DNA of 64,000 nucleotides from JBHJGS01 sp050331575 (GTDB lineage: Bacteria; Pseudomonadota; Alphaproteobacteria; Sphingomonadales; Rhodothalassiaceae). Below are positions 18,004 to 28,458 of this stretch, piece after piece. The notes under the pieces were generated by a model. The model was not told the DNA's origin. It did no database searches and worked only from the letters and a program-made list of their open reading frames with translations. Location of the stretch: assembly GCA_050331575.1 (NCBI GenBank), contig JBHJGS010000008.1, positions 54,201 through 118,200 on the forward strand, read 5' to 3'. The position numbers and the translations under genes were made by a program. Within the stretch, counting starts at the first letter, position 1. Every line of letters starts with the position of its first letter.

Positions 18004-21000
18004 TCAAGAGCGTTGGCCGCCCGCGAAGCGCCGGGTGATCGCATAGAAGCTGGGCGTCAGCATCAACCCGAACACGGTCACGCCGATCATGCCGGAGAAC
18101 ACGGTCACTCCCAGGGCCTGACGCATTTCCGCGGCAGCCCCGGTGGCCAGCACCAGCGGCACCACACCCAGGATGAAGGCAAAGCTGGTCATCAGGATCG
18201 GGCGCAGCCGCAGGCGGGCGGCCTCCTGCGCGGCGGCCAAGCGGTCGCGGCCCTGATCCTCCAGCTGGCGGGCGAATTCCACGATCAGAATGGCGTTCTT
18301 GCTGGCCAGGCCGACCAGCACCACCAAACCGATCTGGACCAGGATGGAATTGCTCAACCCGCCGATCCAGACGCCGACCATGGCGGCCAGAAGACAGGTC
18401 GGCACGATCAGGATCACCGCCAGCGGCAGCAGCCAGCTTTCATATTGCGCGGCCAGCACCAGAAACACGAACAGCGTCGACAGGGCGAAGATCAGCAAGG
18501 TGGTATTGCCCGCCTGGCTCTGTTGGAACGCCAGTTCGGTCCACTCATAGCCGAAACCCGGCGGCAACTGCGCTTTTGCCAGCCGCTCCATGGTGGCGAT
18601 CGCCTCGCCCGACGAGGTGCCGGGCGTGGTGTCGCCGATGATCGCCGCGGCTGGATAGAGATTGTAGCGGGAGACCCGATAAGGCCCAGCGATATCCTCC
18701 ACCGTGGCGACCGAGCCGAGCGGGACCAGCGCGCCGGTCTCTGATCGGGTGCGCAACCGCAGCAGATCATCCGGCGTGGCGCGGAACGGCGCATCGGCTT
18801 GTGCCGTCACTTGAAAAGTCCGTCCCAGATAATTGAAATCATTAACAAAAATTGATCCGAAATAAACCTCCAGCGTCTGAAAGATATTGTCAACCGGCAC
18901 CTGCAGCTTCTCCGCGCGCACCCGGTCGATATCCAAGAACATCTGCGGCGTGGCCGTCTCGAACAGAGTGAAGACCTGCACCAGACCGTCCTGCTGATTG
19001 GCCGCCTGGGACAGCTGCGTGGCCTGATCCGCCAGCGCCTGCAATCCCTGGGAGCGGCGGTCCTGCACCATCATCTTGAAGCCGCCGGCATTGCCCACCC
19101 CGCGCACCGGCGGCGGCGGGATCACCACGATGAAGGCCTCGTCGATGCCGGCCATGGCACCGCGCACCCGCCCCAACAGCTGATCATAGCTCAGCCCCTT
19201 GTCCGTGCGCACGTCGAACGGCTCCAGGATGGTGAAGATCGCCGCGGCATTGGGGGCATTGGTAAAGGTGGCGCCGGAGAAGCCGGCGAAGGCCACGCCG
19301 GTGTCCACGCCGTCTATCTCGATCAGCCGGCTGACCGCCTGCTGCACAACATCGTCCGTGCGTTGCAGCTTGGACCCTGGCGGCAACTGAATCGACACGA
19401 TCAGATAGCCTTGATCCTGTGCCGGAATGAAGCCGCCGGGCACATGAGAAAAGACCAGCCCGCCCAGCCCGATCAGCCCGGCATAGACCAGGCCGATCAC
19501 CGCACCGCGCCGGATGATCGCGCCGGTGACACGGCCGTAGCGCTCGGTCAGCCAGGTTAAGCCGCGGTTGAACCCGCCGAACAGGCGCGTGGCCAGCCCC
19601 GGCTTGGCGTCGGGATCATGCGGCTTCAGCAGCAGCGCGGCCATCGCCGGGCTCAAGGTCAAGGACACCAGGGTGGAAATCAGCGTGGCAACCGCGATGG
19701 TCAGCGCGAATTGCTGAAAGAACTGCCCGCTGATGCCGCCCAGAAACGCCGTCGGCACAAACACCGCGACCAAGACCAGTGAGGTGGCGACCAGCGCGCC
19801 GCCGACCTCGTCCATGGTCTGATGCGCCGCCTCACGCGGGCTCTTGCCCTCCCGCATCGCCCGCTCGACATTCTCCACAACCACGATGGCGTCATCGACG
19901 ACGATGCCGATGGCGAGCACCAGGCCGAACAGGGTCAGATTGTTAATGGAGAAGCCGAACGCCGCCATCACCGCAAATGTGCCGATCAACGACACCGGGA
20001 TCGCCACGATCGGGATCAGCGAGGCGCGCCATGTTTGCAGGAACACCAGGATCACCAGCACCACCAGCGCCAGCGCCTCCAAAATCGTCTTCAACACCGC
20101 GTTGATCGACTGCTGAATGAAATCGGTGGGATTGTAGGCGATGCGGTAGGACAGGCCGGGCGGAAAATCCGCCGCCAGTTCATGCATGGTCGCCTTGATC
20201 TGCGCGGCGGTCTCAATGGCATTGCTGCCCGGACGCTGAAACACCGGCAGGGCGACCGCGGGCTTGGTGCCCAGATAGCCGCGCGTGGTATAGCTTTGCG
20301 CTCCCAGCTCCACGCGGGCGACGTCGCGCACGCGGATCAACCGGCCACCGGGGTCGGACCGGATGATGATCTGCTCGAACTGGTCAGGATCGGTCAGCCG
20401 CCCCTGGGTCTGAACATTCACCTGATAGGCGCCGGGCCCTTGCGCCGGCGGCTGGTTGATCGTGCCGGCGGCGACCTGCATATTCTGGGCCCGCAAGGCG
20501 GCGAGGATCTCTCCAGCACTCAGTCCCAAGGCGGCCGCCCGGTCCGGATCGATCCAGATCCGCATGGCATATTCCGAGGCGCCGAACACGCGGATCTGGC
20601 CGACCCCGTCGATCCGGCGCAGCCGGTCGCGCACCTGCAGTACCGCATAATTGGCGATATAGAGCTGGTCATAGGTGTCGTCTGGCGAGAACATGTTCAC
20701 CACCAGCATCAGATCCGGCGAATTCTTCTGCGTCACCACGCCCAGGCGGCGCACCTCCTCCGGCAGGCGCGGCTCGGCGATCGCCACGCGGTTCTGCACC
20801 AGCACCTGCGCCTGATCGAGGTCGGTGCCGAGTTCGAAGGTGATGGTGATGGTCAGCTGGCCGTCACCGGTGGCTTGGCTGAGCATGTAGAGCATATTCT
20901 CCACGCCGTTGATTTCCTGCTCCAGCGGCGTGGCGACGGTTCGTGCGACGGTTTCAGCACTGGCACCGGGATAGCTGGCGGAAACCTGGATGGTCGGCGG

Positions 21001-21123
21001 GGCGATGTCGGGATATTGCGCCACCGGCAGATCGGCGAAGGACAAGGCCCCGATCAGCGTGATCAGGATCGACAGCACGCCGGCGAAGATCGGCCGGTCG
21101 ACGAAAAAATGGCTGAACCTCAT
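18004..21123 (-). CDS. RND multidrug efflux permease (AcrB/MexB, HAE1 family)
   Basis: A 1039-residue inner-membrane pump with the usual N-terminal FFVDRPIFAGVLSILITL, twelve membrane segments and two large periplasmic loops. The proton-relay pair Asp-Asp is present in GIVVDDAIVVVENVERA (about residue 410). It exports hydrophobic and amphiphilic compounds in a tripartite complex with the adaptor encoded just upstream. No outer-membrane TolC-like gene is adjacent, so a distant one must be shared. The start overlaps the adaptor stop as ATGA. Substrates cannot be predicted. Confidence 0.95.
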   Translation of the reverse strand: MRFSHFFVDRPIFAGVLSILITLIGALSFADLPVAQYPDIAPPTIQVSASYPGASAETVARTVATPLEQEINGVENMLYMLSQATGDGQLTITITFELGTDLDQAQVLVQNRVAIAEPRLPEEVRRLGVVTQKNSPDLMLVVNMFSPDDTYDQLYIANYAVLQVRDRLRRIDGVGQIRVFGASEYAMRIWIDPDRAAALGLSAGEILAALRAQNMQVAAGTINQPPAQGPGAYQVNVQTQGRLTDPDQFEQIIIRSDPGGRLIRVRDVARVELGAQSYTTRGYLGTKPAVALPVFQRPGSNAIETAAQIKATMHELAADFPPGLSYRIAYNPTDFIQQSINAVLKTILEALALVVLVILVFLQTWRASLIPIVAIPVSLIGTFAVMAAFGFSINNLTLFGLVLAIGIVVDDAIVVVENVERAMREGKSPREAAHQTMDEVGGALVATSLVLVAVFVPTAFLGGISGQFFQQFALTIAVATLISTLVSLTLSPAMAALLLKPHDPDAKPGLATRLFGGFNRGLTWLTERYGRVTGAIIRRGAVIGLVYAGLIGLGGLVFSHVPGGFIPAQDQGYLIVSIQLPPGSKLQRTDDVVQQAVSRLIEIDGVDTGVAFAGFSGATFTNAPNAAAIFTILEPFDVRTDKGLSYDQLLGRVRGAMAGIDEAFIVVIPPPPVRGVGNAGGFKMMVQDRRSQGLQALADQATQLSQAANQQDGLVQVFTLFETATPQMFLDIDRVRAEKLQVPVDNIFQTLEVYFGSIFVNDFNYLGRTFQVTAQADAPFRATPDDLLRLRTRSETGALVPLGSVATVEDIAGPYRVSRYNLYPAAAIIGDTTPGTSSGEAIATMERLAKAQLPPGFGYEWTELAFQQSQAGNTTLLIFALSTLFVFLVLAAQYESWLLPLAVILIVPTCLLAAMVGVWIGGLSNSILVQIGLVVLVGLASKNAILIVEFARQLEDQGRDRLAAAQEAARLRLRPILMTSFAFILGVVPLVLATGAAAEMRQALGVTVFSGMIGVTVFGLMLTPSFYAITRRFAGGQRS

Positions 21124-22271
21124 TGGCCGGGGCTGCCTTCCGCCTCGATCCGGCCTTGCCTGACCTTGACCTGCGCGCCCGGCCGCGCCTGCTGCTGGCC
21201 GGCGATGATGATGCGGTCATCGCCGCTCAAGCCATCGCGGATCAACCGCAGCCCGTCCACGATCGGCCCGGGCTGGACGAACCGCCGGGCCACTTTGCCC
21301 TCACCGTCGACGGTCAGCACATACCGCCGCGCCTGGTCGGCCAGCAGGCTGGCATCCGGCACCAGCAGGGCCTCGCGCGGCTCAGGGCCCAGAACCGGAA
21401 AGCGCAACCGGCCGAACTGCCCAGGCAGCAGATAGCCCTCGTCATTGTCGATCACCGCGCGCACCTCCAAGGTGCCGGAGGCCTGATCCAGCGTGTTGTC
21501 GACAAAGTCGATATACCCCTCATGGACGAACTCTTCCTCGTCCAGCAGCTTCACCGACACCGGCACCCGCTGCTCGCGCGCGCTCGGCCGCTCGCCGGCA
21601 TTGATGATGCGGGTGTATTTCAGGAAGTCGCTTTCGCTGACATCGAAATAGAAATAGATCGGGTTCTGGCTGACCAGCGTGGTCAGCACCGTGGCCCCGG
21701 TGTTGGATCCGTCGACCAGATTGCCCGGGGTGAGCCGGCGGCGCCCGACCCGGCCGGCGATCGGCGCGGTCACCGTGGTGAATTCCAGATTGAGCTCGGC
21801 CTCATCGACATTGGCCTGAGCAGCACGCAACTGGCCGCGGGCGACGCGCAACTCTTCCAGCCGCCGGTCGACCTCGGCCTGAGAGATATTGCCGCGGCTG
21901 CGCAGATCCTGGGCCCGGCTCAATTCGCGCTCGGCCAGATCCACCTGCGCCTGGGCGCGTTCCAGATCGGCTTGGGCGGCCTGCAGCGCGATCTGGAACG
22001 GCCGCTGATCGATCACGAACAGCCGGTCACCAGACGCAACCAGCTCGCCGTCTTCGAACGCCACCTCCTCCAGATAACCGGAAACGCGCGCGCGCACCTC
22101 AACCCGCTCCACCGCATCGAACTGGCCGGTGAACTCGTCATATTCAACGACCTCGCGGCTCAGCGGCTGCGCCACTGTCACCTGCGGCGTCGGCCGCTGC
22201 TGTTGGCCGCCTTGACCCTGATCGCCGCACGCCGCAACAGCCAGGGTCGCCAGGCACATTACCAGACGCAT
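21120..22271 (-). CDS. RND efflux periplasmic adaptor (AcrA/MexA family lipoprotein)
   Basis: A 383-residue membrane fusion protein. A short signal peptide ends in the lipobox AVAAC (Cys15), so it is anchored to the inner membrane by lipid. The mature part shows the barrel-sandwich half VRARVSGYLEEVAFEDGE, a coiled-coil hairpin rich in Ala, Gln and Arg (about residues 95-165), and the beta-barrel region TVTAPIAGRVGRR. It couples the downstream permease to an outer-membrane channel. The ATG at 22271 is chosen because it begins the signal peptide and AAAGG is 8-12 bases upstream. Confidence 0.94.
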   Translation of the reverse strand: MRLVMCLATLAVAACGDQGQGGQQQRPTPQVTVAQPLSREVVEYDEFTGQFDAVERVEVRARVSGYLEEVAFEDGELVASGDRLFVIDQRPFQIALQAAQADLERAQAQVDLAERELSRAQDLRSRGNISQAEVDRRLEELRVARGQLRAAQANVDEAELNLEFTTVTAPIAGRVGRRRLTPGNLVDGSNTGATVLTTLVSQNPIYFYFDVSESDFLKYTRIINAGERPSAREQRVPVSVKLLDEEEFVHEGYIDFVDNTLDQASGTLEVRAVIDNDEGYLLPGQFGRLRFPVLGPEPREALLVPDASLLADQARRYVLTVDGEGKVARRFVQPGPIVDGLRLIRDGLSGDDRIIIAGQQQARPGAQVKVRQGRIEAEGSPGQ

Positions 22272-22349
22272 GAAACAGGCCTTTGAACAGAAGGGATGAG
22301 ACGGGCCAAACCTTAGGTGGGCCGCCCCGGACGACCAGCACGCCACACT

Positions 22350-24977
22350 TTACGGGCCGAGGGCCGCGCTCAGATCCTCGCCGCGCTGATTTTTCAGCGC
22401 CGCGCACAGCTCGATATCCTCCACCACGGTCTCAAGCACCTCTTCATGGCCCGGGGCGCGGTCGCCATGCGTCTGGAACAGGGCGCGCAACTCGTCGATC
22501 CGGTCGGTGTCACAGAAGGCTTGCGCGAAGGTGGGGCTGCGGCGGCGCCATTGGGCCGGGATCGCCTGCAGGATTGCGGGAAAATTCTCTTTGATCCAGG
22601 CCCAATTCTCCTCCCGCAGTGCCGCGACGGACATCAGCGCCTGGACCAGCGCAAACGCATCCCGTGGATCGTCCAACTGCCCCTGCAGGATCAACTGCCG
22701 AGCCTTGGCGGCGTCATCGGGCGACTTGGTGCGGCCAAGGGCGGTGACCGCGGCCGGCGTGAAGCGCGGATCGTCGATTGCGGTGCGCGCCTGCAACAAA
22801 CGGTCATAAAAGTCGCTGCCATTCTCCCGCACGCTGACGAACAAGGCGGAGCCATAGGCATCGTCGGACAAGGCGCTACGATCACCGTCCAGAAACGCCT
22901 CGGCGCGCTCCACAAGATCCTTGCGGATGTCTGTATCGTTCAGCGCCACGGCCAGGAAGCCGCGCAGATCGGTGGCCAGCAAGCGACTGTCCGGATCGCT
23001 GTCCTGCCGCTCTGCCTCATAGCGCGCCTTGACCGTCTCGCCCAGCCGGTCGCACAGGGCCGTTGGCGAGATCATGCCGCGACCAGCATAGCGCGACAGG
23101 GCGTCCAGCGCCGCACTGACCGGCTGGCGCTCTGGCCGATCCAGCGCGGCCTCGACCACGGCCAGCATATCCTCAGCAGTGACCTTGCCCGCTTCGAAGC
23201 CGGCCGCGGCACTGTCGACCGCCGCCAACGCCTCCGCCGCGGACAGGGCGCCGAATTGCGCCACCAGCGCCTGCCACCCCGGCGACGTCAATTCGAAGCG
23301 GAAATAGCCGCGCGCCTCGGCATTGGGCATGACCCAGGCCGGGCAGCGGTCCAGCGACACCTCCATCGTGTCATCGGTGGCCGGCAGAATGCCGCAGCGG
23401 TCCTCTCCGTCCGGCAGGGCCAAGCAATAGGGCAGCGTCCAGCGTGTGCCGTCCGGATCGATCTTGGAGCCCAAGGGCGCATAGCGCGATTGCCTCAACG
23501 CCACGGTCGCAGCCCCGTCCTGGCAGCTTAGATCCGCGCTCAACAGCGGCAGGCCGGCTTGTTCGATGAAGCTGCGAAACACCTCGGTCAGGCGCGGATC
23601 ACCGCTGACCTCGCCAATCACCTGGTAGAAGGCCGGCGCGTCGGCCACACCGTCGGCGAAGCGGGCGATATAGTCGCCCAGCGCGGCCCGAAATCGCTCC
23701 GATCCGAAAGCCGCGTCGACCATGCCGATCACCGCCTGGCCCTTGGAATAAGTGATGCCGGTATAGGCATTGCGGATATTGGCGTTCTTGTCGATCGTGG
23801 AGCGCACCGGCTTGGCACTGGCCAGGCTGTCCTCCACCATCGCACGTTGCGCGCGCGCAAGGGCATCGAGCTGATGCCCGCCGTCGGGCTCCAGCAGGGT
23901 CAGCGACAAGGGCGTGCCCCACGTGGCAAAGCCTTCCTTCAGCCACAGATCGTCCCACCAAGGCGGCGTAACCAGATTGCCGAACCACATATGCGCCAGT
24001 TCATGGGCGTGCACCCGCATCATCGACAAAATGGCCGCCGGAGAGGCGTCCTCGCCCAGCAGAATGCGGCTTTCGCGATAGCTGACCGCGGCCGCCAGTT
24101 CGGTGGCGCCGCTGGGCCATTGCGGCGCAGCAACGATGTCCAGCTTGTCATAGGGATAGGGCTGGCCCATCTCCTCCTCGAAAATGCGCAAAAGCTTGGG
24201 CGTCAGGTCCAGAATCCGTGCCAGCTCGCCGCCGCGGCCCTTACGGGCATAGCCGGCCAGCGGGATTTCCTGATCGCGGATGTCATTGGCCGGGATCGCC
24301 GACCGGTCTACCCGGTCGAACGGGCCGGTGGCGATCGCCAAGAGATAGGTCGGCAAGGGACGGGTGGTGGCGAAATCGACCCGTTCCAGCCCGTCGGCCA
24401 TCGGTGTGCGCGCGACGATGGCGCCGTTGGAGATGGCCTCATAGCTCTGCGGCACAATCAGGCTGATGGTGAACGGCGCCTTGTAGGCCGGCTCATCAAA
24501 GCCTGGCAGATATTTACGCGCCTGGATCGATTCGGACTTTGCCAAGGCATAGGCCTCGCCGCCTTCCACCACCCGAAACAGCCCGGCCAGATTGCGGTCG
24601 AACGGCGCGGAATAGGCCATGCGTAGCACGATTTTGCCGCTCGGCACCTCGGTACCCCAGTCGACCCAGGCCACGCCGGTCTCGTCGATTTCCTGATAGC
24701 TGGCGTCCAGCGTCTCGCCGGTTTCGGTGACCGCCTGGATATCCGCGACATCGATGCCGCGGCCGTGCAGCCACAGCCCGTCGGCCGGCTCAAGCAACGC
24801 CACGGACAGGGTCAAACCGGCGGAGAAGCGCGTCTGGCGCGGGTCGAGCACCATATCCAAATCATAGGCCAGCGGCCGGGCGGCCTTTGGCAAAGGGCCA
24901 TCCGGCGGCGGGCCGGGCTGGGCAAGGGCGGTCAGGCTTGTGAAAGCCAGCAAGGCAAGAAGCAGAAGCGGCCGCAT
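22350..24977 (-). CDS. Periplasmic M1 family aminopeptidase
   Basis: An 875-residue zinc aminopeptidase. The signal peptide MRPLLLLALLAFTSLTALA is followed by the beta-saddle N domain. The catalytic motif HELAHMWFGNLV (about residues 322-333) is followed 18 residues after the HExxH by the third ligand in LKEGFATW. The exopeptidase motif appears as GATELAAAVSY, where the classic GAMEN is altered to GATEL. The helical ERAP1-like C-terminal domain is present. It probably trims peptides in the periplasm. The next genes on the same strand, 78 bases on, encode the RND pump; co-transcription is possible but not shown. Confidence 0.9.
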   Translation of the reverse strand: MRPLLLLALLAFTSLTALAQPGPPPDGPLPKAARPLAYDLDMVLDPRQTRFSAGLTLSVALLEPADGLWLHGRGIDVADIQAVTETGETLDASYQEIDETGVAWVDWGTEVPSGKIVLRMAYSAPFDRNLAGLFRVVEGGEAYALAKSESIQARKYLPGFDEPAYKAPFTISLIVPQSYEAISNGAIVARTPMADGLERVDFATTRPLPTYLLAIATGPFDRVDRSAIPANDIRDQEIPLAGYARKGRGGELARILDLTPKLLRIFEEEMGQPYPYDKLDIVAAPQWPSGATELAAAVSYRESRILLGEDASPAAILSMMRVHAHELAHMWFGNLVTPPWWDDLWLKEGFATWGTPLSLTLLEPDGGHQLDALARAQRAMVEDSLASAKPVRSTIDKNANIRNAYTGITYSKGQAVIGMVDAAFGSERFRAALGDYIARFADGVADAPAFYQVIGEVSGDPRLTEVFRSFIEQAGLPLLSADLSCQDGAATVALRQSRYAPLGSKIDPDGTRWTLPYCLALPDGEDRCGILPATDDTMEVSLDRCPAWVMPNAEARGYFRFELTSPGWQALVAQFGALSAAEALAAVDSAAAGFEAGKVTAEDMLAVVEAALDRPERQPVSAALDALSRYAGRGMISPTALCDRLGETVKARYEAERQDSDPDSRLLATDLRGFLAVALNDTDIRKDLVERAEAFLDGDRSALSDDAYGSALFVSVRENGSDFYDRLLQARTAIDDPRFTPAAVTALGRTKSPDDAAKARQLILQGQLDDPRDAFALVQALMSVAALREENWAWIKENFPAILQAIPAQWRRRSPTFAQAFCDTDRIDELRALFQTHGDRAPGHEEVLETVVEDIELCAALKNQRGEDLSAALGP

Positions 24978-25119
24978 GGCGATCCTTCGGGCTGGTGTCG
25001 AGGCGGGACGCTATCCTAGACCGGGGTGTTAACGCATGAAAAGAGAGGGATGTGCTAGGCGGCGCTCATGCCGGGCCGAAGCCGTCCGTCCGGACAGACG
25101 AAGAAGGACCCGATCATCG

Positions 25120-25683
25120 ATGGAAAAGCTGTTCATCCGTGCGGAGGATCTGCTGCGCGACAGTCTCATGCTGGGGATTCAAGTGCTGAAAAGCGACTTT
25201 CGCCCCTCCTATATCGTCGGCATCTGGCGCGGCGGCGCGCCGGTGGGCATTTCGGTGCAGGAAGTGCTGGCCTACTATAATGTTCCGACGGATCATATCG
25301 CCATCCGCACCTCCTCCTACGGGCCGGGCATGGTGCCGGCCGAAGAGGTCCAGGTCTCCGGCATGAATTATGTCATCGATACCATCGAGGTTCATGACCG
25401 GCTGCTGATCGTCGACGATGTGTTCGACAGCGGCCGCAGCGTGGAGGCGGTGATCCGTGAACTGAAACGCAAATGCCGCCGCAACACGCCGGAGGATATC
25501 CGCGTCGCCACGGTCTATTACAAGCCGGAGAAGAACAAGACCGACCGGGTGCCGGACTTTTATATCCACAAGACCGACACATGGTTGGTGTTCCCCCACG
25601 AACTGCAGGGCCTAAGCCTGGACGAGCTGCGCCAGCACAAGCCGCTGCCGCCGGAGGCCTATGAGGTGATGGTCAAGGCTTAA
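25120..25683 (+). CDS. Purine phosphoribosyltransferase-like protein
   Basis: A 187-residue type I phosphoribosyltransferase fold. The PRPP-binding motif is LIVDDVFDSGRS (residues 96-107), and the diphosphate loop is WRGGAPVG (36-43). It resembles the COG2236 hypoxanthine/xanthine transferase group. Being 17 bases upstream of a guanine deaminase gene suggests salvage of hypoxanthine, xanthine or guanine into nucleotides. The ATG at 25120 has AAGAAGGA about 12 bases upstream; a longer frame from 25036 has no sensible start. Confidence 0.85.
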   Translation: MEKLFIRAEDLLRDSLMLGIQVLKSDFRPSYIVGIWRGGAPVGISVQEVLAYYNVPTDHIAIRTSSYGPGMVPAEEVQVSGMNYVIDTIEVHDRLLIVDDVFDSGRSVEAVIRELKRKCRRNTPEDIRVATVYYKPEKNKTDRVPDFYIHKTDTWLVFPHELQGLSLDELRQHKPLPPEAYEVMVKA

Positions 25684-25700
25684 GCGGCGCGGGGCGGGCC

Positions 25701-27107
25701 ATGCGCGCGCCGCAGACGCAGCCCGATCACCGCCCGGTTGCCGCGCTGCGCGGCCCGCTGGTGCATTGCCTGGGCGATCCGGATCGCGACGGGCCGGCGG
25801 CTGTGCAGGCGATCGACGATGGCATGATCGTGCTGCACGGCGGCCATATTCGCGCGGTCGGCCACTATGACGCGCTGGCGGCCATGATCCCGGCCGGCGC
25901 GCGCGTCGATGCCTGGCCGACGAGCCTGATCGTGCCGGGCCTGGTCGACGCCCATGTGCATTTCCCGCAGCTGGACGTCATCGCCAGCCACGGCGCGCAG
26001 CTGCTGGACTGGCTGACCCGCTATGTCTTCCCCGCCGAGGCACGCTTCGCGGACCCAGCCTTTGCGGCGGCGGCGGCGGAAACCTTCCTGGACGCGCTGA
26101 TCCGCCACGGCACCACCACCGCCCTGGTGTTCTGCACGGTGCATCCAACCTCGGCCGAGGCGCTGTTCGCCGCTGCGCACCGGCGCAATGTTCGGCTGAT
26201 CGCGGGCAAGGTGCTGATGGACCGCCACGCCCCGGCGGAGCTGCTGGACACCGCCGAACAAGGCATCGCCGACAGCGACGCGCTGATCCGCCGCTGGCAC
26301 GGCCGCGGCCGGCTCGGCTATGCGCTGACGCCGCGCTTCGCACCGACCTCAAGTCCGCGGCAACTGGGCCTGACCGGCCGGCTGCTGGCCGAGCATGCCG
26401 ATGTGTTGCTGCACACCCATCTGTCGGAAAATCGTGACGAACTGGCCTGGGTGGCCGAGCTGTTCCCCGACGCTCGGGATTATCTGGACGTGTATGACCG
26501 GTTCGGCCTGGTCACCGACCGGTCGGTGTTCGCCCACGGCGTGCATTTGGACCGCAGCGGCCTGGCGCGGCTGGCCGGGGCGGAGGCTGCGCTGGCGCAC
26601 TGCCCCTCGTCGAACCTGTTCTTGGGCAGCGGGCTGTTCGATCTTGCCGCCGCGGAGCATGCCGGTGTGCGGGTGGGCCTGGGGTCGGATGTCGGCGCCG
26701 GCACCAGCCTGTCCATGCTGGCCACCATGGGCGAGGCCTATAAGGTGGCCCAGGTGACCGGCCATGTGCTGTCGCCGGCCAAGGCGCTCTATCTGGCCAC
26801 GCAGGCGCCGGCCCAGGCCTTGCGGCTGGACGATCGCATCGGCAATTTCCAAGCCGGCAAGGAGGCCGACATCCTGGTGCTGGATCCGCGCGCCTCGCCC
26901 TTGCTGCGGCAGCGCTTGACGCCTGATGCCGGCATCGCGGACAAGCTGTTCGCCTTGTCCATCCTGGGCGATGATCGCGCCGTGGCCCAGGTCTATCTGC
27001 AAGGCGTCCCGCAACACGCCGCGGTCGCGCCGGCCGCCGTGCCAGAGGCTCGATATGCTGCGTTTGCTTTGCCTTTTCCTTTTCGCTGCGCCCGTCCTGG
27101 CAGCTGA
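25701..27107 (+). CDS. guaD: Guanine deaminase
   Basis: A 468-residue amidohydrolase. Metal ligands are visible in VDAHVHFPQLD (residues 83-93), VLLHTHLSEN (about 234-243) and the late aspartate in GLGSDVGAGTSLSM (about 326-339), with VLMDRHAP in between. This combination is specific for bacterial GuaD, which converts guanine to xanthine and ammonia in the cytosol. The C-terminus overlaps the signal peptide of the next amidohydrolase by 53 bases, in another frame. Confidence 0.92.
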   Translation: MRAPQTQPDHRPVAALRGPLVHCLGDPDRDGPAAVQAIDDGMIVLHGGHIRAVGHYDALAAMIPAGARVDAWPTSLIVPGLVDAHVHFPQLDVIASHGAQLLDWLTRYVFPAEARFADPAFAAAAAETFLDALIRHGTTTALVFCTVHPTSAEALFAAAHRRNVRLIAGKVLMDRHAPAELLDTAEQGIADSDALIRRWHGRGRLGYALTPRFAPTSSPRQLGLTGRLLAEHADVLLHTHLSENRDELAWVAELFPDARDYLDVYDRFGLVTDRSVFAHGVHLDRSGLARLAGAEAALAHCPSSNLFLGSGLFDLAAAEHAGVRVGLGSDVGAGTSLSMLATMGEAYKVAQVTGHVLSPAKALYLATQAPAQALRLDDRIGNFQAGKEADILVLDPRASPLLRQRLTPDAGIADKLFALSILGDDRAVAQVYLQGVPQHAAVAPAAVPEARYAAFALPFPFRCARPGS

Positions 27108-28458
27108 GCCCGCGGATCTGATCATCCATTCCGGCCAGATCGTCACCATGGATGCGCAGCGCCGCGTGCTCGACGACGGCGTCGTGGTTGTGCGCGGGTC
27201 CGATATCCTGGCGGTCGGCGGGCGCGCGTTGCTCAGCCGGTATGACGCAGCGGAGCGCATCGATGCCCAAGGCGGCATCGTCATGCCCGGCATGATCAAT
27301 CTGCACAATCACTTGCCCATGGTCGCCTTCCGGGGCATCGGCGAATATGCCGTCGAGAATATCGTTCTGGACGTCATGTTCCCGCTGGAAAAGGCGCTGC
27401 TGAGCCGCGAGCTGATCCGCATTGCCGCTCGCCACGCCGCGATGGAACTGGCGCTGGCCGGCACCACGCTGGTCACCGATATGTATTACCATGAGGATGC
27501 CGTGGCGCGATCGGTCGCCGAGGTCGGCATCCGCGGCGTGCTCGGCGAGACAGTGATCGGTTTTCCCGTGGTCGATGCGCCGGAGCCCTATGGCGGGTTG
27601 GCCGTCGCGGAGGCCTTTATCCGCGATTGGCAGGACCATGCCCTGATCACCCCGGCGGTGGCGCCGCATTCGCCCTATACCGTGGGGCCGGTGCAGCTGA
27701 AAGCGAGCCTGGCGCTGGCCGAGCGCTACGATGTGCCGGTTCTGATCCATCTGGCGGAGTTCCGCGATGAGCCATTTTGGGTCGCCGAGCGGCACGAGGA
27801 TTATCGGCCGGATGGATCGCTGATCGCCTATCTGGACGCGCTGGGCGTGTTCGCCGATCGGGTCCTGGCCGCCCATGTCATCCATGTCGACGCCGCGGAT
27901 CGGGCGATCCTGAAGCGCCATGGCGTCGGCGTTGCGCACAATCCCAAGGCCAACAGCATGGACGCCACCGGACTGGCGCCGGGCTGGGAGATGCGCCGGG
28001 ACGGGCTGGACATCGGCCTGGGCACCGACGGGCCGATGAGCTCGAACCAGCTCGACATTCTCACCGTGATGAGCCATGCCGCCGCGGTCGCCCGCGCCCG
28101 CCAGCGCTCACGCCTGCCGTTCACGCCGGCCGATCTGGTGGAACTGGCCACCCTGGGCGGCGCCCGCGCCCTGGACCGGGAAGCGGAGCTGGGGTCGCTG
28201 GAGCCGGGAAAGCGCGCCGATATCGTGATCCTGGAGACCCAGTCGCCGAATATGCAGCCGAATTACGACCCCTATGCCACCATCGTCTTCGCCGCCTATC
28301 CCGGCAATGTCACCACCACCATCGTCCATGGCCGGGTCATCGTGCGTGACCGCAAGCTTCTGACAGTCGACCTGGAAAAGCATCGCAGCCAATGGCAGGC
28401 GGTTACGCAACGCGTCCGCGACTTCGCCAAGACACTGCCATTGTCCGGCAAGAAATAA
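27055..28458 (+). CDS. Exported metal-dependent amidohydrolase (ATZ/TRZ/SsnA-like)
   Basis: The 467-residue protein starts with a signal peptide MLRLLCLFLFAAPVLA. It has amidohydrolase motifs NLHNHLPM (about residues 82-89), VLIHLAEF, the VIHVDAAD region and the metal aspartate in GLGTDGPMSSNQ (about 321-332). Relatives deaminate or dechlorinate heterocycles such as triazines, cytosine or S-adenosylhomocysteine, but nearly all are cytosolic; this one should act in the periplasm. It overlaps guaD by 53 bases. I infer that it converts an extracellular nucleobase-like compound before uptake; the substrate is not known. Confidence 0.85.
   Translation: MLRLLCLFLFAAPVLAAEPADLIIHSGQIVTMDAQRRVLDDGVVVVRGSDILAVGGRALLSRYDAAERIDAQGGIVMPGMINLHNHLPMVAFRGIGEYAVENIVLDVMFPLEKALLSRELIRIAARHAAMELALAGTTLVTDMYYHEDAVARSVAEVGIRGVLGETVIGFPVVDAPEPYGGLAVAEAFIRDWQDHALITPAVAPHSPYTVGPVQLKASLALAERYDVPVLIHLAEFRDEPFWVAERHEDYRPDGSLIAYLDALGVFADRVLAAHVIHVDAADRAILKRHGVGVAHNPKANSMDATGLAPGWEMRRDGLDIGLGTDGPMSSNQLDILTVMSHAAAVARARQRSRLPFTPADLVELATLGGARALDREAELGSLEPGKRADIVILETQSPNMQPNYDPYATIVFAAYPGNVTTTIVHGRVIVRDRKLLTVDLEKHRSQWQAVTQRVRDFAKTLPLSGKK

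Noticed and set aside
19822..21435. 537-residue plus-strand frame opposite the RND permease
   Set aside because: His/Arg/Gln-rich antisense product; the minus-strand permease is complete.
26512..28077. 521-residue antisense frame over the two amidohydrolases
   Set aside because: The sense frames carry complete catalytic motifs and the antisense frame has none.
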